A stretch of 64,000 nucleotides of DNA, taken from contig NZ_JAAMQI010000013.1 of NCBI RefSeq assembly GCF_013523165.1, positions 62,001 to 126,000 on the forward strand, given 5' to 3'. The notes under the pieces are model-generated. The model had not been told where the DNA came from. It saw only the letters and a list, made by a program, of their open reading frames with translations, and ran no database searches. Below are positions 1 to 8,958 of this stretch, one piece after another. How positions within the stretch are numbered: the stretch's first letter is position 1; every line of letters begins with the position of its first letter. The position numbers and the translations under genes were made by a program. The stretch is from Pseudomonas entomophila. GTDB lineage: Bacteria > Pseudomonadota > Gammaproteobacteria > Pseudomonadales > Pseudomonadaceae.

Positions 1-1051
1 CCGAACCATTGGACGCGGCCGTAGTGACCACCGCCCACAGGCTCGTGGCCAGGCTGCCGAAGCGGGCCTCCTTGCCCTCCAGCGGCGCGGCGGCCTGGAT
101 CAGGCTGGGGTCGAGTCCGGTCAGCGGTTGCGTCTCCGCCCACAACGCCACGCCGCCACCGAGGCACAGCAGCACCCCCATGGTGGCGAAGATCGCCCGG
201 CTCTGGCGCAGGTCCTTGACGTAGTGGCCGAAGGTGAACACCAGTGCCGCCGGGATCAACAGGATCGCTACCAGCTCGAACAGGTTGCTCCAGGCCGTCG
301 GGTTTTCGAAGGGGTGGGCCGAGTTGGTCCCGAAGAACCCGCCGCCGTTGGTGCCCAGCTGCTTGATCGCCACCTGGCTGGCGGCGGGCCCCATCGGCAG
401 GTGCTGCACGGTGCCTTGCAGGGTATGGGCCTCGACATAGGGGGCCAGGTTCTGTGGCACGCCTTGCCACAGCAGCAGTACGGCCAGCAGCAGGCTCAGC
501 GGCAGCAGCCCGTACAGCGTGGCGCGGGTCAGGTCCGCCCAGGCGTTGCCCACGGTACTCGCCGAGCGACGGGCGATGCCCCGGCACAGCGCCACCAGCA
601 CGCACAGCCCGGTGGCGGCGCTGACGAAGTTCTGCACCCCCAGCCCGAGCGCCTGGCTCAGGTAGCTCAGCGACGCCTCGCCACTGTAGGCCTGCCAGTT
701 GGTGTTGGTGACGAAGCTGACCGCGGTGTTGAACGCCAGCGCCGCGTCCAGGCCCGGCAGGCCTTGCGGGTTGAGCGGCAGCAGGCCCTGCAGCATGAGC
801 AGGCCGAACAGTGCCACGAAACCGGCCAGGTTGAACGCCAGCAAGGCCAGGGCATAGCGCTGCCAGCGCTGCTCCTGCTGCGCATCGACGCCCGCCAGCC
901 GGTAGCAGCCGTGCTCGAGCGGCGCCAGCACCGGGTGCAGCCAGGTACGCTGGCCTTCCATGACCCGGTAGTAGAAACGGCCCAGCCAGGGCGCCGGCAG
1001 GATCACCAGCACCAGGAACAGGCCGATCAAGAGGATTTCATGACTGTGCAT
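1..1051 (-). CDS. kdpA: Potassium-transporting ATPase subunit KdpA (3' end outside window)
   Basis: KdpA is the potassium-selective channel-like subunit of the KdpFABC P-type ATPase, a high-affinity K+ uptake complex of the inner membrane. The window holds residues 1-350 of a protein usually about 560 long. It starts MHSHEILLIGLF and continues with PAPWLGRFYYRVMEGQRTW, typical of KdpA. The pore-loop signature TNGGGFFGTNSAHPFENPT is visible at about residues 230-250, and several hydrophobic spans precede and follow it. The start lies three bases after the kdpF stop, so the two are co-transcribed, and kdpBC and probably kdpDE should lie beyond base 1. The reading frame is open to the window edge, so this is truncation by the window and not a broken gene. 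Confidence 0.96.
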   Translation of the reverse strand, partial: MHSHEILLIGLFLVLVILPAPWLGRFYYRVMEGQRTWLHPVLAPLEHGCYRLAGVDAQQEQRWQRYALALLAFNLAGFVALFGLLMLQGLLPLNPQGLPGLDAALAFNTAVSFVTNTNWQAYSGEASLSYLSQALGLGVQNFVSAATGLCVLVALCRGIARRSASTVGNAWADLTRATLYGLLPLSLLLAVLLLWQGVPQNLAPYVEAHTLQGTVQHLPMGPAASQVAIKQLGTNGGGFFGTNSAHPFENPTAWSNLFELVAILLIPAALVFTFGHYVKDLRQSRAIFATMGVLLCLGGGVALWAETQPLTGLDPSLIQAAAPLEGKEARFGSLATSLWAVVTTAASNGS

Positions 1052-1054
1052 GGC

Positions 1055-1144
1055 TCACGTCCGGTCGGCGCGCAGCAGCGCGATCACGAGGTAGATGAAC
1101 AGGGCCGTGGCGGCCAGCAGGGACAAGATTTCGACGGGGCCCAT
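1055..1144 (-). CDS. kdpF: KdpF small membrane subunit of the Kdp K+ ATPase
   Basis: This is a 29-residue single-span peptide, MGPVEILSLLAATALFIYLV then IALLRADRT. KdpF packs against KdpA and stabilises the KdpFABC complex. The length, one hydrophobic helix and basic C-terminus fit the family, and kdpA follows directly downstream. An AGGAG ribosome site sits a few bases before the ATG. It is the first gene of the operon, so KdpDE control should act in the 230 bases upstream, though I cannot point to a certain KdpE site. Confidence 0.93.
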   Translation of the reverse strand: MGPVEILSLLAATALFIYLVIALLRADRT

Positions 1145-1319
1145 GGGGTGCTCCTGACAGGGCGAGGGACAGGCCTGGAGTATTCGGGCGAGGGGCGTAA
1201 AGGATCGATTGCCAGGCAAGGGCGTGGCCGTAAAATTTTCGTAACGAGGCCAGGTCGGGCATCTGCCCCGGGAGGCCTGGCATTTGCAATCCACGGCGTT
1301 TTACGCGAGCGTGCCCGTC

Positions 1320-1340
1320 GCACGGCAATGAATGCCGTGC
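1320..1340. promoter_or_regulatory. Inverted repeat between divergent kdpF and hydrolase genes
   Basis: Two perfect 8-base arms (GCACGGCA and TGCCGTGC) flank a 5-base spacer. It lies in the 233-base gap shared by divergently transcribed kdpF and the hydrolase gene, about 38 bases before the hydrolase start. It could be an operator or a hairpin in the hydrolase leader. The sequence alone does not decide this. Confidence 0.4.
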
Positions 1341-1377
1341 GGGCGTTGGCGTTTCTTCACCCCCATGAGCGTATTCG

Positions 1378-2274
1378 ATGAAAGCTTCCCTGTTTTCCCT
1401 GGCGCTGTCGGTGGCCCTGGCCGCCGTGCTGCCGACCGCCCTGGCGCAACCGACCCCTGGACAGCCGATGGAGGCGCCCGTGCTGCAACGTGACGACCTG
1501 GCCTACCGCTTCAGCACCCTGACCGTGGACGCCGTCGACGGCCAGCGGCATTACCAGCTGTGGATCGGCATACCGAAGCGCCCGGCACCGGCAGCGGGTT
1601 ATCCGGCCCTGTGGATGCTCGATGGCAACGCGGCGATCGGGGCGTTGTCGCCCGAGCAGCTGGACGGCTTGGCGGCCGGGCAGGCACCGGTGCTGATCGC
1701 CGTCGGTTACCGCACCGAGGCCCGCATCGACCGCGAGGGCCGGACGTTGGACTACACGCCGTCGGTGGGTGGCCTGGCGCAGCAGCGCGATCCGCTCACC
1801 GGCCTGCCCAGCGGTGGCGTCGAGGCCTTTCTCGACCTGCTCGAACAGCGCATGCGCCCTGAGGTGAGCCAGCGCGTGCCACTCGATCCACGGCACCAGA
1901 CGCTGTGGGGCCACTCGTACGGGGGGCTGGCCGTGCTGCATGCCTTGTTCACCCGGCCTGGCGCCTTCACCGACTATGCCGCGGCCAGCCCCTCGCTGTG
2001 GTGGCGCCAGGGCGCGGTGGTGGCCGATGCAGCCGGGCTGGAGCAGCGCCTGGCCGGGCAGCACCCTCGCCTGCTGCTGATGAAAGGCAGTGCCGAGGGC
2101 GTGCCACCGGGGCAGGTGTCGAAGGCTGACGCCGAGGCCGGTGCACGGCGGTTGGAGGCGGCGCTAGCCGAGGCACCGGGGGTGACGGTGGAGTCGAAGG
2201 TGTTCGAGGGGCTGGGGCACGGGCCGATGCTGCCGGCGTCGCTGGGGTATGTGGTGGAGCGGTTGTCGCGCTGA
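1378..2274 (+). CDS. Secreted alpha/beta hydrolase, IroE/Fes-like esterase family
   Basis: A 298-residue protein with an N-terminal signal peptide (residues 1-23, ending ALA-Q), so it is probably periplasmic. The nucleophile elbow GHSYGG puts the catalytic serine at residue 180. A C-terminal GLGHGPM offers the histidine near 281, and an aspartate or glutamate between them completes the triad. The architecture resembles the putative esterase family (Fes, IroE, esterase D), whose periplasmic members hydrolyse siderophore esters. No siderophore gene is nearby, so the substrate is open. It is divergent from kdpFA and has only a weak ribosome site (GAGCG). The start was chosen because the signal peptide begins there. 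The family is fairly sure; the exact function is not. Confidence 0.82.
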   Translation: MKASLFSLALSVALAAVLPTALAQPTPGQPMEAPVLQRDDLAYRFSTLTVDAVDGQRHYQLWIGIPKRPAPAAGYPALWMLDGNAAIGALSPEQLDGLAAGQAPVLIAVGYRTEARIDREGRTLDYTPSVGGLAQQRDPLTGLPSGGVEAFLDLLEQRMRPEVSQRVPLDPRHQTLWGHSYGGLAVLHALFTRPGAFTDYAAASPSLWWRQGAVVADAAGLEQRLAGQHPRLLLMKGSAEGVPPGQVSKADAEAGARRLEAALAEAPGVTVESKVFEGLGHGPMLPASLGYVVERLSR

Positions 2275-2339
2275 GGGTGGAAGACGTGGGTGATTGATCG
2301 TCCTGGATCGGTCGTTGCACGGAGGTGGCATGGCGCAGG

Positions 2340-2500
2340 CTGATGCAGCGGCCCCTGCGGGGCCGATCGCGGCACGGGGGCCGCTCCCACAGGGACCGCG
2401 ATTGCCTGCGATGCCGTGGTGCGGCTACGGGTGTAGAAGCGGCCCCTGCCGGGGCGCCGGACCGGCCGCGATGGACCGCAAAGCGGTCCCAGAAATCGAT
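2340..2500. repeat. Pair of REP-like palindromic elements
   Basis: Two related GC-rich palindromes lie close together. Each begins AGCGGCCCCTG (2346 and 2438), folds with nearby complementary runs (CGGCCCC/GGGGCCG at 2349-2365; GCCCCTGCCGGGGC in the second), and has CGCGG and GGTCCCA/GCTCCCACAGG remnants downstream. This matches repetitive extragenic palindromes of P. putida-type genomes, where CGGCC..GCTCCCACAGG motifs are common in gaps between genes. They sit 3' of the hydrolase gene and upstream of the riboswitch. Confidence 0.65.
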
Positions 2501-2720
2501 CAGCGACACAGCATCTGAGCACTGCCAGCTATCGCCATGTTCTCTGCGCGACAGCGCGGCGCCAAGGCGGCGGGCTGAACTGGCGGACTCCCACAGGGGG
2601 ACTGAGGGCTGATCTTGCAAGGCGCAGGTCTGGCTGAAAGTCCTTTCGTGCCCCGATGCTCTCCCAAGGTCGTACGCCCCCGCCTTGCCAGGCGGGTACC
2701 GGCGTGGGGTATGCTTGCCC
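2501..2720. other. Non-coding stretch before the FMN riboswitch
   Basis: I see no gene here. Only a short remnant CTCCCACAGGGGG at about 2589, reminiscent of a REP tail, stands out. The ribB promoter should lie near its 3' end because the riboswitch aptamer begins at about 2721. No convincing -35/-10 pair could be fixed by eye. Confidence 0.5.
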
Positions 2721-2857
2721 GGTCTTCAGGGCGGGGTGCAATTCCCCACCGGCGGTAAGTCGACAGACGAGCCCGCGAGCGCCTTGGCCATGCCAAGGGT
2801 CAGCAGACCTGGTGAGATTCCAGGGCCGACGGTCATAGTCCGGATGAAAGAAGGCGT
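2721..2857 (+). ncRNA. FMN riboswitch (RFN element)
   Basis: The conserved FMN aptamer blocks are present in order: TCTTCAGGGCGGGGTG, AATTCCCCACCGGCGGTAA, AGCCCGCGAGCG, TCAGCAGACCTGGTGAGATTC, CAGGGCCGACGGTCATAGTC and CGGATGAAAGAAGG. Together they form the six-helix RFN fold, closed by the outer GG.CTTC/GAAGG pairing. About 75 bases separate it from the ribB start, which has a strong GAGGAG ribosome site. In Pseudomonas, FMN binding is expected to lower ribB expression by translational or transcriptional control. It is the only RFN element in the window, and the other rib genes lack one. Confidence 0.97.
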
Positions 2858-2931
2858 CAGGCAAAGGCCTTCGTGTACCTTTGCGCGCGTTTTGCTCGCC
2901 CCGGGACGTTCATCTCACCGAGGAGCGTTTC

Positions 2932-3585
2932 ATGTCCACTGCACACCCCCTGCACTGCCCCAACGTCACCGCCGCCCTTGCCGCCTTCCGGGCCGGCCGG
3001 CCCGTGCTGTTGCTCGACGACGACGATCGCGAGGACGAGGCCGACATCATCGCGGCCGCCGAGAACATTTCGCTGCAGACCATGGCCATGATGATCCGCG
3101 ACTGCAGCGGCATCGTCTGCCTGTGCCTGGACGAAGCCACCGTCGATGCGCTGGCGCTGGCGCCGATGGTGCAGCACAACCAGGCGCGCCACGGCACCGG
3201 CTTCACCGTGACCATCGAGGCGGCCGAAGGCATCACCACCGGCGTTTCGGCCCAGGACCGGATCACCACCATCCAGGCCGCGCTGGCCTCCAGCGCCAGC
3301 GAGCGACGCATCGTCAGCCCGGGCCATGTGTTCCCGCTGCGGGCACGCGACGGCGGCGTGCTGACCCGCCGCGGCCACACCGAAGGTTCGGTCGACCTAG
3401 CTCGCCTGGCCGGTCTGCGTCCAGCAGCGGTGCTCTGCGAACTGATGAACCCCGATGGCAGCATGGCCCGTGGCGAGCAGGTGGCCGCCTATGCGCGCCA
3501 GCATGACCTGCCGGTGCTGACCATCGAGGAACTGGCGCGTTATCGCCTGGCCCTGCGCGCACGGCAGGCCGAAGCGGTGGTCTGA
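2932..3585 (+). CDS. ribB: 3,4-dihydroxy-2-butanone-4-phosphate synthase, stand-alone
   Basis: RibB converts ribulose 5-phosphate to 3,4-dihydroxy-2-butanone 4-phosphate plus formate, the four-carbon precursor of lumazine. The 217-residue protein matches the E. coli single-domain type. It has a metal-binding acidic loop [10 protein letters not shown] (residues 29-38), [20 protein letters not shown], the GHVFPLRA block and [14 protein letters not shown] with the catalytic histidine. The first acidic loop has Asp where E. coli has Glu (DDED to DDDD), but the metal-binding acidic positions after the Arg are kept. The ATG was chosen for its GAGGAG site six bases upstream. An RFN riboswitch controls it, unlike the second DHBP synthase domain encoded at 11005-12096. 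Confidence 0.97.
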   Translation: MSTAHPLHCPNVTAALAAFRAGRPVLLLDDDDREDEADIIAAAENISLQTMAMMIRDCSGIVCLCLDEATVDALALAPMVQHNQARHGTGFTVTIEAAEGITTGVSAQDRITTIQAALASSASERRIVSPGHVFPLRARDGGVLTRRGHTEGSVDLARLAGLRPAAVLCELMNPDGSMARGEQVAAYARQHDLPVLTIEELARYRLALRARQAEAVV

Positions 3586-3601
3586 CGAGCGCCCGGCGCG
3601 T

Positions 3602-3630
3602 TTGCTCACCCTGCGCCGCTCTGCTAGTGT
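3602..3630 (+). promoter_or_regulatory. Candidate sigma-70 promoter for xseB-ispA-dxs
   Basis: TTGCTC (3602-3607) and TAGTGT (3625-3630) are separated by 17 bases in the ribB-xseB gap, about 34 bases before the xseB start. Both hexamers are imperfect but spacing is ideal. It would serve the xseB-ispA-dxs operon. Confidence 0.45.
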
Positions 3631-3663
3631 CGCGGCGTTCACCACAGCCACGAGACAGCCGCC

Positions 3664-3906
3664 ATGGCCCGTAAAAAAGCGTCCATCGATTTCGAGCAAT
3701 CCCTCGCCGCGCTGCAAGCGCTGGTAGAACGCCTGGAAAACGGCGAGTTGTCGCTCGAGGATTCGTTGGTCGCCTTCGAACAGGGCATCAGCCTGACCCG
3801 TGAGTGCCAGGGCGCGCTGTCGCAGGCCGAGCAGAAGGTGCAGGTCCTGCTCGAGCGCGACGGTGCGCTGGCGGCCGAGCCGTTCGATGCGGAACCGACG
3901 GCATGA
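3664..3906 (+). CDS. xseB: Exodeoxyribonuclease VII small subunit
   Basis: XseB is the small subunit that assembles with XseA into exonuclease VII, a processive single-strand DNA nuclease. The 80-residue, highly charged helical protein carries the family pattern [26 protein letters not shown] followed by [22 protein letters not shown] (residues about 10-60). The stop codon overlaps the ispA start (ATGA), so translation is probably coupled. The xseB-ispA-dxs order is standard in gammaproteobacteria; xseA lies elsewhere. Confidence 0.96.
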   Translation: MARKKASIDFEQSLAALQALVERLENGELSLEDSLVAFEQGISLTRECQGALSQAEQKVQVLLERDGALAAEPFDAEPTA

Positions 3907-4790
3907 TCGCCGCCTACCAGGCCAAATGCCAGGCCCAGGTCGACGCTGCCCTGGAGCCGCTGTTCCAGGCTCCGTCGCCCGAACTCGAGCGGCTGTACGC
4001 CGCGATGCGCTACAGCGTCATGAACGGTGGCAAGCGGGTCCGCCCGCTGCTGGCCTACGCCGCCTGCGAAGCCCTGGGCGCCGAGGGTCAGCGCGCCAAC
4101 GGCGCGGCCTGCGCGGTGGAGCTGATCCATGCCTACTCGCTGGTGCACGACGACCTGCCGGCCATGGACGATGACGACCTGCGCCGGGGCCAGCCGACCA
4201 CGCACAAGGCGTTCGACGAAGCCTGCGCGATCCTGGCCGGCGACGGCTTGCAGAGCCTGGCCTTCAGCGCCCTGCTCGACCCGCGCCTGAACACCCAGGA
4301 TGCCGAGACCAGCCTGGCCATGGTCCGTGCCCTGGCCGACGCGGCCGGTTCGGCGGGCATGGTCGGCGGCCAGGCCATCGACCTGGGCTCGGTGGGCCTG
4401 AAGCTCGACCAGCAGGCCCTGGAGTACATGCACCGGCACAAGACCGGCGCCCTGATCGAAGCCAGCGTACGCCTCGGTGCCCTGGCCAGCGGTCGTGCCA
4501 GCGCGAGCCAGCTGACGTCGCTGCAGGCCTACGCCCAGGCGATCGGCCTGGCCTTCCAGGTGCAGGACGACATCCTCGACATCGAGAGCGACACGGCGAC
4601 ACTGGGCAAGCACCAGGGCGCCGACCTGGCACGCGACAAGCCGACCTACCCGGCGCTGCTGGGCCTGCCGGCGGCCAAGGCCTACGCCGCGGAACTGCGC
4701 GACCAGGCCCTGGTCGCACTGGAAGGCTTCGGCGAGTCTGCCGAGCCGCTGCGGGCCTTGGCCTGCTACATCGTCGAGCGCCGTCACTGA
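3903..4790 (+). CDS. ispA: Farnesyl diphosphate synthase (geranyltranstransferase)
   Basis: IspA joins isopentenyl and dimethylallyl diphosphate to make geranyl and then farnesyl diphosphate, the precursor of undecaprenyl phosphate and quinone side chains. The 295-residue all-alpha protein has the first aspartate-rich motif [14 protein letters not shown] (residues 83-96) and the second, QVQDDILD, at about 218-226, plus the GGKRVRP substrate-binding block near residue 42. The start ATG overlaps the xseB stop by four bases. A 121-base gap separates it from dxs, which supplies the pathway's first step. Confidence 0.97.
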   Translation: MIAAYQAKCQAQVDAALEPLFQAPSPELERLYAAMRYSVMNGGKRVRPLLAYAACEALGAEGQRANGAACAVELIHAYSLVHDDLPAMDDDDLRRGQPTTHKAFDEACAILAGDGLQSLAFSALLDPRLNTQDAETSLAMVRALADAAGSAGMVGGQAIDLGSVGLKLDQQALEYMHRHKTGALIEASVRLGALASGRASASQLTSLQAYAQAIGLAFQVQDDILDIESDTATLGKHQGADLARDKPTYPALLGLPAAKAYAAELRDQALVALEGFGESAEPLRALACYIVERRH

Positions 4791-4911
4791 GCCCATCACC
4801 CCCTCGTCCTGGCGCCCCTCGGCGGCTGGTCGTCGGAGGCGCTGGCAAAATGGGCAGTTTTCCCTCAATGGGTTAAACTGCCGCCACTTCACACCTATAA
4901 CGATTCGCCTG

Positions 4912-6810
4912 ATGCCCACGACGTTTCAAGAGATTCCCCGCGAACGCCCGGTCACGCCCCTGCTGGACCGTGCCGACACGCCCGTCGGTCTGCGCCGGCT
5001 GGCCGAAGCCGACCTGGAGACCCTGGCCGATGAATTGCGCCAGGAGTTGCTCTATTGCGTCGGTGAAACCGGTGGGCATTTTGGCGCCGGCCTGGGCGTG
5101 ATCGAGCTGACCATCGCCCTGCACTACGTCTTCGACACGCCCGACGATCGGCTGGTATGGGACGTCGGCCACCAGGCCTATCCGCACAAGATCCTCACCG
5201 GGCGACGTCAGCGCATGCATACCCTGCGTCAGAAGGACGGCGTCGCCGCCTTCCCGCGCCGGGTCGAGAGCGAGTACGACACTTTCGGCGTCGGTCACTC
5301 GAGCACCTCGATCAGCGCTGCGCTGGGCATGGCCATCGCCGCCCGCCTGCAGAACGATCCGCGCAAGTCGATCGCAGTGATCGGTGACGGCGCATTGACT
5401 GCCGGCATGGCGTTCGAGGCGCTCAACCACGCCCAGGAAGTCGACGCCGACATGCTGGTGATCCTCAACGACAACGACATGTCGATCTCGCGCAATGTCG
5501 GCGGTCTGTCCAACTACCTGGCCAAGATCCTCTCGAGCCGCACCTACACCAGCATGCGCGAGGGCAGCAAGAAAGTCCTCTCGCGCCTGCCAGGCGCCTG
5601 GGAAATCGCCCGCCGCACCGAGGAGTACGCCAAGGGCATGCTGGTGCCGGGCACGCTGTTCGAGGAGCTGGGCTGGAACTACATCGGCCCGATCGACGGG
5701 CATGACCTGCCGACCTTGATCGCCACCCTGCGCAACATGCGCGACCTCAAGGGGCCGCAGTTCCTGCACGTGGTGACCAAGAAGGGCAAGGGTTTCGCGC
5801 CTGCCGAGGTCGACCCGATCGGCTACCACGCCATCACCAAGCTGGAGCCGGCCAACGCGCCGCCCGTCGCGCCGCGCAAGGCGACCGGCCCGAAATACTC
5901 GGCCGTGTTCGGCCAGTGGCTGTGCGACATGGCCGACGCCGATGCACGGCTGGTCGGCATCACCCCGGCAATGAAGGAAGGCTCGGACCTGGTGGCGTTC
6001 AGCGAGCGTCACCCTGAGCGCTACTTCGACGTGGCGATCGCCGAGCAGCACGCCGTCACCCTGGCGGCCGGCATGGCCTGCGAGGGTGCCAAGCCGGTGG
6101 TGGCGATCTACTCCACCTTCCTGCAGCGCGGTTACGACCAACTGATCCACGATGTGGCCGTGCAGAACCTCGACGTGCTGTTCGCCATCGACCGCGCCGG
6201 CCTGGTGGGCGAAGACGGGCCGACCCACGCCGGCAGCTTCGACCTGTCCTTCCTGCGCTGCATCCCTGGCATGGTGATCATGGCGCCGAGCGACGAAGGC
6301 GAGCTGCGCAAGATGCTCAGCACCGGCTACCTCTACGAAGGCCCGGCGGCGGTGCGCTACCCACGCGGCAACGGCCCCAACGCCCTGATCAGCGGCGACC
6401 TGGAGCCTCTGGCGATCGGCAAGGGTGTGGTACGCCGCGAAGGCAAGGACGTCGCGCTGCTGGTGTTCGGCGTGCAACTGGCCGAGGCCCTGAAAGTGGC
6501 CGAGACGCTGGACGCCACGGTGGTCGACATGCGCTTCGTCAAACCGCTGGACGAGGCCCTGATCCGCGAGCTGGCCGGCAGCCATGCGCTGCTGGTGACG
6601 GTCGAGGAAAACGCCATCATGGGCGGCGCGGGCGCGGCGGTCGGTGAGTTCCTGGCCCGCGAGGCGCTGGTCAAGCCCCTGCTGCACCTGGGGTTGCCGG
6701 ACCTCTACGTCGAGCACGCCAAGCCGTCGCAGATGCTGGCCGAATGTGGCCTGGACGCGCCCGGCATCGAAGCCGCCGTACGTGCGCGGATGGCCTTGCT
6801 CGGCCTCTGA
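4912..6810 (+). CDS. dxs: 1-deoxy-D-xylulose-5-phosphate synthase
   Basis: Dxs condenses pyruvate and glyceraldehyde 3-phosphate into DXP, the entry step of the non-mevalonate isoprenoid route and a precursor for thiamine and pyridoxal. The 632-residue protein has the transketolase-like layout: thiamine diphosphate motif [17 protein letters not shown] to NDNDMSIS (about 160-195), the central pyrimidine-binding domain with [15 protein letters not shown] and the [15 protein letters not shown] block, and a C-terminal domain with [13 protein letters not shown]. The length is normal (E. coli 620). It is third in the xseB-ispA-dxs operon and ends at an apparent terminator. Confidence 0.98.
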   Translation: MPTTFQEIPRERPVTPLLDRADTPVGLRRLAEADLETLADELRQELLYCVGETGGHFGAGLGVIELTIALHYVFDTPDDRLVWDVGHQAYPHKILTGRRQRMHTLRQKDGVAAFPRRVESEYDTFGVGHSSTSISAALGMAIAARLQNDPRKSIAVIGDGALTAGMAFEALNHAQEVDADMLVILNDNDMSISRNVGGLSNYLAKILSSRTYTSMREGSKKVLSRLPGAWEIARRTEEYAKGMLVPGTLFEELGWNYIGPIDGHDLPTLIATLRNMRDLKGPQFLHVVTKKGKGFAPAEVDPIGYHAITKLEPANAPPVAPRKATGPKYSAVFGQWLCDMADADARLVGITPAMKEGSDLVAFSERHPERYFDVAIAEQHAVTLAAGMACEGAKPVVAIYSTFLQRGYDQLIHDVAVQNLDVLFAIDRAGLVGEDGPTHAGSFDLSFLRCIPGMVIMAPSDEGELRKMLSTGYLYEGPAAVRYPRGNGPNALISGDLEPLAIGKGVVRREGKDVALLVFGVQLAEALKVAETLDATVVDMRFVKPLDEALIRELAGSHALLVTVEENAIMGGAGAAVGEFLAREALVKPLLHLGLPDLYVEHAKPSQMLAECGLDAPGIEAAVRARMALLGL

Positions 6811-6840
6811 GGCCAGTCCCGATCGGGGCCGGCACCGACA

Positions 6841-6875
6841 GGGACGCCTGCAGTTCAGGCGTCCCTTCTTCCTGG
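6841..6875 (+). terminator. Intrinsic terminator of the xseB-ispA-dxs operon
   Basis: GGGACGCCTG pairs with CAGGCGTCCC around a 5-base loop and is followed by the pyrimidine tail TTCTTCCT. It starts 30 bases after the dxs stop, between dxs and convergent ribA. Confidence 0.8.
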
Positions 6876-6927
6876 ACACGTCTCGACGTGACCCTTGCCG
6901 GACGGGCGCAGCCCCGTCACGGATGCT

Positions 6928-7545
<618 letters not shown>

Positions 7546-7697
7546 GTTGTGCTCCTGATTGGTAACTTGGAATTTCACGTGAGGGCGATTGTATCAGCAG
7601 GGCGCGCGGTGTGCGCGAGCAGGATCCTGTGCGGATGTATCGAACCCTTCGATCAAGGGTGTCGAGTGACGTGCCGGGAGCCTGATGGGGAGAGGCC

Positions 7698-8438
7698 TCA
7701 CTGAGGACGGCTCTGCCGCGTGAATGGATAAGGCTGTTTCCAGCGCTCGAAGATCGGCCGAAGCTCTCCACTGCGCACCAGCTTTTCCATCCGCTCGTCG
7801 AACACGTCGCGCAGCACCTGGCTGTCCGGGCCGTTGCCGAACGCCAGGTACAGTGGCAGCTCGGTCAGGTGACTGCGGCGGAACAGGCTTTTGTCGGTCG
7901 CCTGCTCCAGCACGTAGTCGACCTCGGTGAGCGAATCGATGTAGAAGTCCACACGGTCATGCTCGAGCATGGGCAGGATGCCCTCACGCCGCTGGATCTC
8001 TCGAAACTGGTCGACGTTGGGCAGGTAGTGCTTGAAATCGTAGCTGCGCACCCAGGCCAGGCGGTACTGCCCGAGGGTCTGCAGGGTGGGTTCCGGGCGG
8101 TTGGCCAGGCCCAGGACATAGATGTGGTCCATGTCGAAATGCCAGCGTGGGTAGAGGTAGCCCTTCTCGCCCTGATAGGCACCGACCCAGGCGTCGGCCT
8201 GGCCACGGGTGACCAGCCCCACCGCACGGCTGTACGGCGCGCTCTGGGCCTCGACCTTGATCCCGACCGGTTCGTACACCTTGCGCAGGACATCCCAGGC
8301 CAGGCCGGTGCCATCGGCGTTGGTGTAGTCGATCCATGCCTCGCTGACCAGACGAATCTGCTCGGGAAGCGCTGCGGCCATGGCCTGCGGGTTGCCGACC
8401 ATGAATGCCAGACACAACAGCAGGTACCTCATGACCAT
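7698..8438 (-). CDS. Periplasmic solute-binding protein, SBP family 3-like
   Basis: A 246-residue exported protein. The signal peptide (residues 1-21, RYLLLCLAFMVG to AMAA) is followed by a fold like the polar-amino-acid binding proteins: an N-terminal EQIRLVSEAWIDYTNADGTG lobe, repeated aromatic contacts (YSRAVGLVTRGQADAWVGAY) and the C-terminal helix ERMEKLVRSGELRPIFERW. It lies 16 bases after pgpA with no ABC permease or ATPase nearby, so it may feed a remote transporter or act as a sensor. The start at 8438 has GAGGTGG upstream; an ATG two codons later is also possible. The ligand is unknown. Confidence 0.8.
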   Translation of the reverse strand: MVMRYLLLCLAFMVGNPQAMAAALPEQIRLVSEAWIDYTNADGTGLAWDVLRKVYEPVGIKVEAQSAPYSRAVGLVTRGQADAWVGAYQGEKGYLYPRWHFDMDHIYVLGLANRPEPTLQTLGQYRLAWVRSYDFKHYLPNVDQFREIQRREGILPMLEHDRVDFYIDSLTEVDYVLEQATDKSLFRRSHLTELPLYLAFGNGPDSQVLRDVFDERMEKLVRSGELRPIFERWKQPYPFTRQSRPQ

Positions 8439-8454
8439 CGCGCCACCTCGCGTA

Positions 8455-8958
8455 TCAGGCCAACCACCACACCAGGCCCTGCATGGCCAGCCAGGCGAAC
8501 ACACCCGCCAGCACATCGTCGAGCATGATCCCCACACCGCCATGCACGTGCCGGTCGATCCAGCGTATCGGCCAGGGCTTGAGGATGTCGAAGAAGCGGA
8601 ACATCAAGAAGCCCACCACCAGCCACGGCCACCCTTCAGGCACCAGCCAGAGGGTGATCCACATGCCGACCATCTCGTCCCAAACGATGCCTTCATGGTC
8701 ATGCACCCGCAGGTCGGTAGCGACCTTGCCGCACAGCCAGAAGCCGAACAGCATGGTGATTCCCAGCAGCAGCCAGTAGCCCCAGTCCGGCAGCATTTGC
8801 CACAGCGGCACGAACGGCAGCGCCACCAGCGAGCCCCAGGTGCCTGGTGCCTTGGGCAGGGTGCCGGAGCCGAACCCGAAGGCGATGAAGTGCCATGGGT
8901 TGCGCCAGACCGAGGGCGGTACGAATTCGGCGGGCACTTGGTTCGGATGGTCGGTCAC
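8455..8958 (-). CDS. pgpA: Phosphatidylglycerophosphatase A
   Basis: PgpA removes the phosphate from phosphatidylglycerophosphate to give phosphatidylglycerol in the inner membrane. The 167-residue protein shows the family's N-terminal WHFIAFGFGSGTLPKAPGTWGSL, the acidic VHDHEGIVWDEMVGMWITL segment (residues about 80-100) and hydrophobic spans between. FRFFDILKPWPIRWIDRHVHGGVGIMLDDVLAG closes the conserved part. Its ATG overlaps the thiL stop by four bases, so it belongs to the nrdR-rib-nusB-thiL run. Confidence 0.96.
   Translation of the reverse strand: MTDHPNQVPAEFVPPSVWRNPWHFIAFGFGSGTLPKAPGTWGSLVALPFVPLWQMLPDWGYWLLLGITMLFGFWLCGKVATDLRVHDHEGIVWDEMVGMWITLWLVPEGWPWLVVGFLMFRFFDILKPWPIRWIDRHVHGGVGIMLDDVLAGVFAWLAMQGLVWWLA

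Noticed and set aside
128..1381. 417-codon plus-strand frame over kdpA
   Set aside because: It is a Gln/Arg-rich shadow opposite an unmistakable KdpA reading frame.
2340..2500. CRISPR array
   Set aside because: The repeat units are only two, palindromic and unevenly spaced, typical of REP elements.
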